The notes below the pieces were generated by a model that worked only from the letters and a program-made list of their open reading frames with translations, had not been told where the DNA came from and ran no database searches. A DNA stretch of 64,000 nucleotides from Tetranychus cinnabarinus (lineage: Eukaryota > Arthropoda > Arachnida > Trombidiformes > Tetranychidae): positions 15,267,001 to 15,331,000 of the forward strand of contig WHVY01000002.1 of the NCBI GenBank assembly GCA_022266195.1, in the 5' to 3' direction. Shown here piece by piece: positions 63,434 to 64,000 of the stretch; position 1 is the stretch's first letter; the number at the start of each line of letters is the position of its first letter. The translations under genes were made by a program, and so were the position numbers.

Positions 63434-64000
63434 TTTCCCAATTTACAATTTAAACCTTTTTTCTTGGAAAAAAAAACAGTAACCAGAGAAAAGCAAAAAA
63501 AAAGTTTGGACCAAAAGTAATGCACAAAAAAATGTAACATTTTCCATTTTTTAAGCTCATTTTGATAATGAACATCCCTGTGCTCTCTTCCCGTCACCCT
63601 TTCACCCTTCTCAACATTTTCCGTTGTTCAATTTTGCCAATTTACCAATTTCAATAGCCAAGAGACTTGTATTTGCATAGCAGCCAATAAGCGCACAAGT
63701 CAACTGTTTCCTGCAAGTTGGCTAAAGCCGGTTAAAATGTGATGCAGAGGATCGACCGATTGCCCATTAAAATTAGCTGTTCACTTGCTCATGTGAAATC
63801 GATGCATTGAACGCAAAATGAGTTAAAAATCTGTATCCATCTAATGGCCAATAATAATGAGCATTTTTCATCTTTCCTTTGCCTTCTTCTTGTGATGATA
63901 CTTTTCAAGATGATCATGTTAATATGTAAAGACTGTGATGCAGATTATATCTTTTAGCACCGCCATCCTCATCACCTTCAATGATTTTTGATGATGAAAA
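63434..64000. other. Intergenic right edge
   Basis: No gene is recognised. Mixed AT-rich sequence with an A-rich patch at 63460-63540. Confidence 0.4.

Overview
The window is AT-rich (roughly one third G+C by eye) eukaryotic nuclear DNA. It has no bacterial-type operons, no open frame longer than 136 codons, and abundant TCATCATC/GATGATGA and polypurine/polypyrimidine simple sequence on alternating strands. Short exon-like frames bounded by GT-AG introns and a divergent 28S rRNA fragment suggest a small-intron invertebrate. An acariform mite or other arthropod is a guess from style and composition, not proven here. The window is gene-poor: most listed open frames are pyrimidine-tract shadows rich in F, S, L and I.

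Region 1 (1-2740) is plain low-complexity intergenic DNA. Region 2 (2741-17561) is the most striking part. It is a nested mosaic of duplicated blocks in both orientations: a large inverted repeat (2741-4720 against 15171-17561); a block A present three times (5140-5905 forward, 12290-12935 reverse, 13660-14430 forward); a block D present twice (5905-6245 and 11931-12290); a near-perfect foldback hairpin (6246-6970, arms about 237 bp); and a central 5 kb segment (6972-11930) bounded by inverted CAGGGTTGGCC ends like a DNA transposon. Extra copies of outer-arm blocks lie inside this segment (7695-8360 and 10651-11200). Region 3 (17562-25711) holds a decayed direct duplication (17920-18950 and 24313-25711). 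Region 4 (25712-54700) is mostly AT-rich intergenic sequence with microsatellites, TE-like relic stretches, a GC-rich island at 32685-32805 with weak 5S rRNA resemblance, scattered copies of a short repeat family with the core AATAATGCAAAATAACCC, and CTCF-like AGATGGCG motifs.

Region 5 (54800-57100) is where protein-coding potential is best. A two-exon reverse-strand model (55345-55924, 143 aa) and a partial two-exon forward-strand model (56407-57025) have matching intron phases and good splice sites. They face away from an inverted pair of similar frames (55965-56085 and 56225-56365) that keep the same reading. Region 6 (57100-64000) carries more copies of the short repeat family, a 5'-truncated divergent 28S rRNA 3' end (62266-62612) followed by a second partial copy, and a small possible membrane-protein ORF near the right edge.

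Nothing here can be assigned to a named pathway. The candidate undescribed system is the nested inverted-repeat/foldback locus, which could be a foldback transposon nest or a long hairpin-RNA (dsRNA) source.
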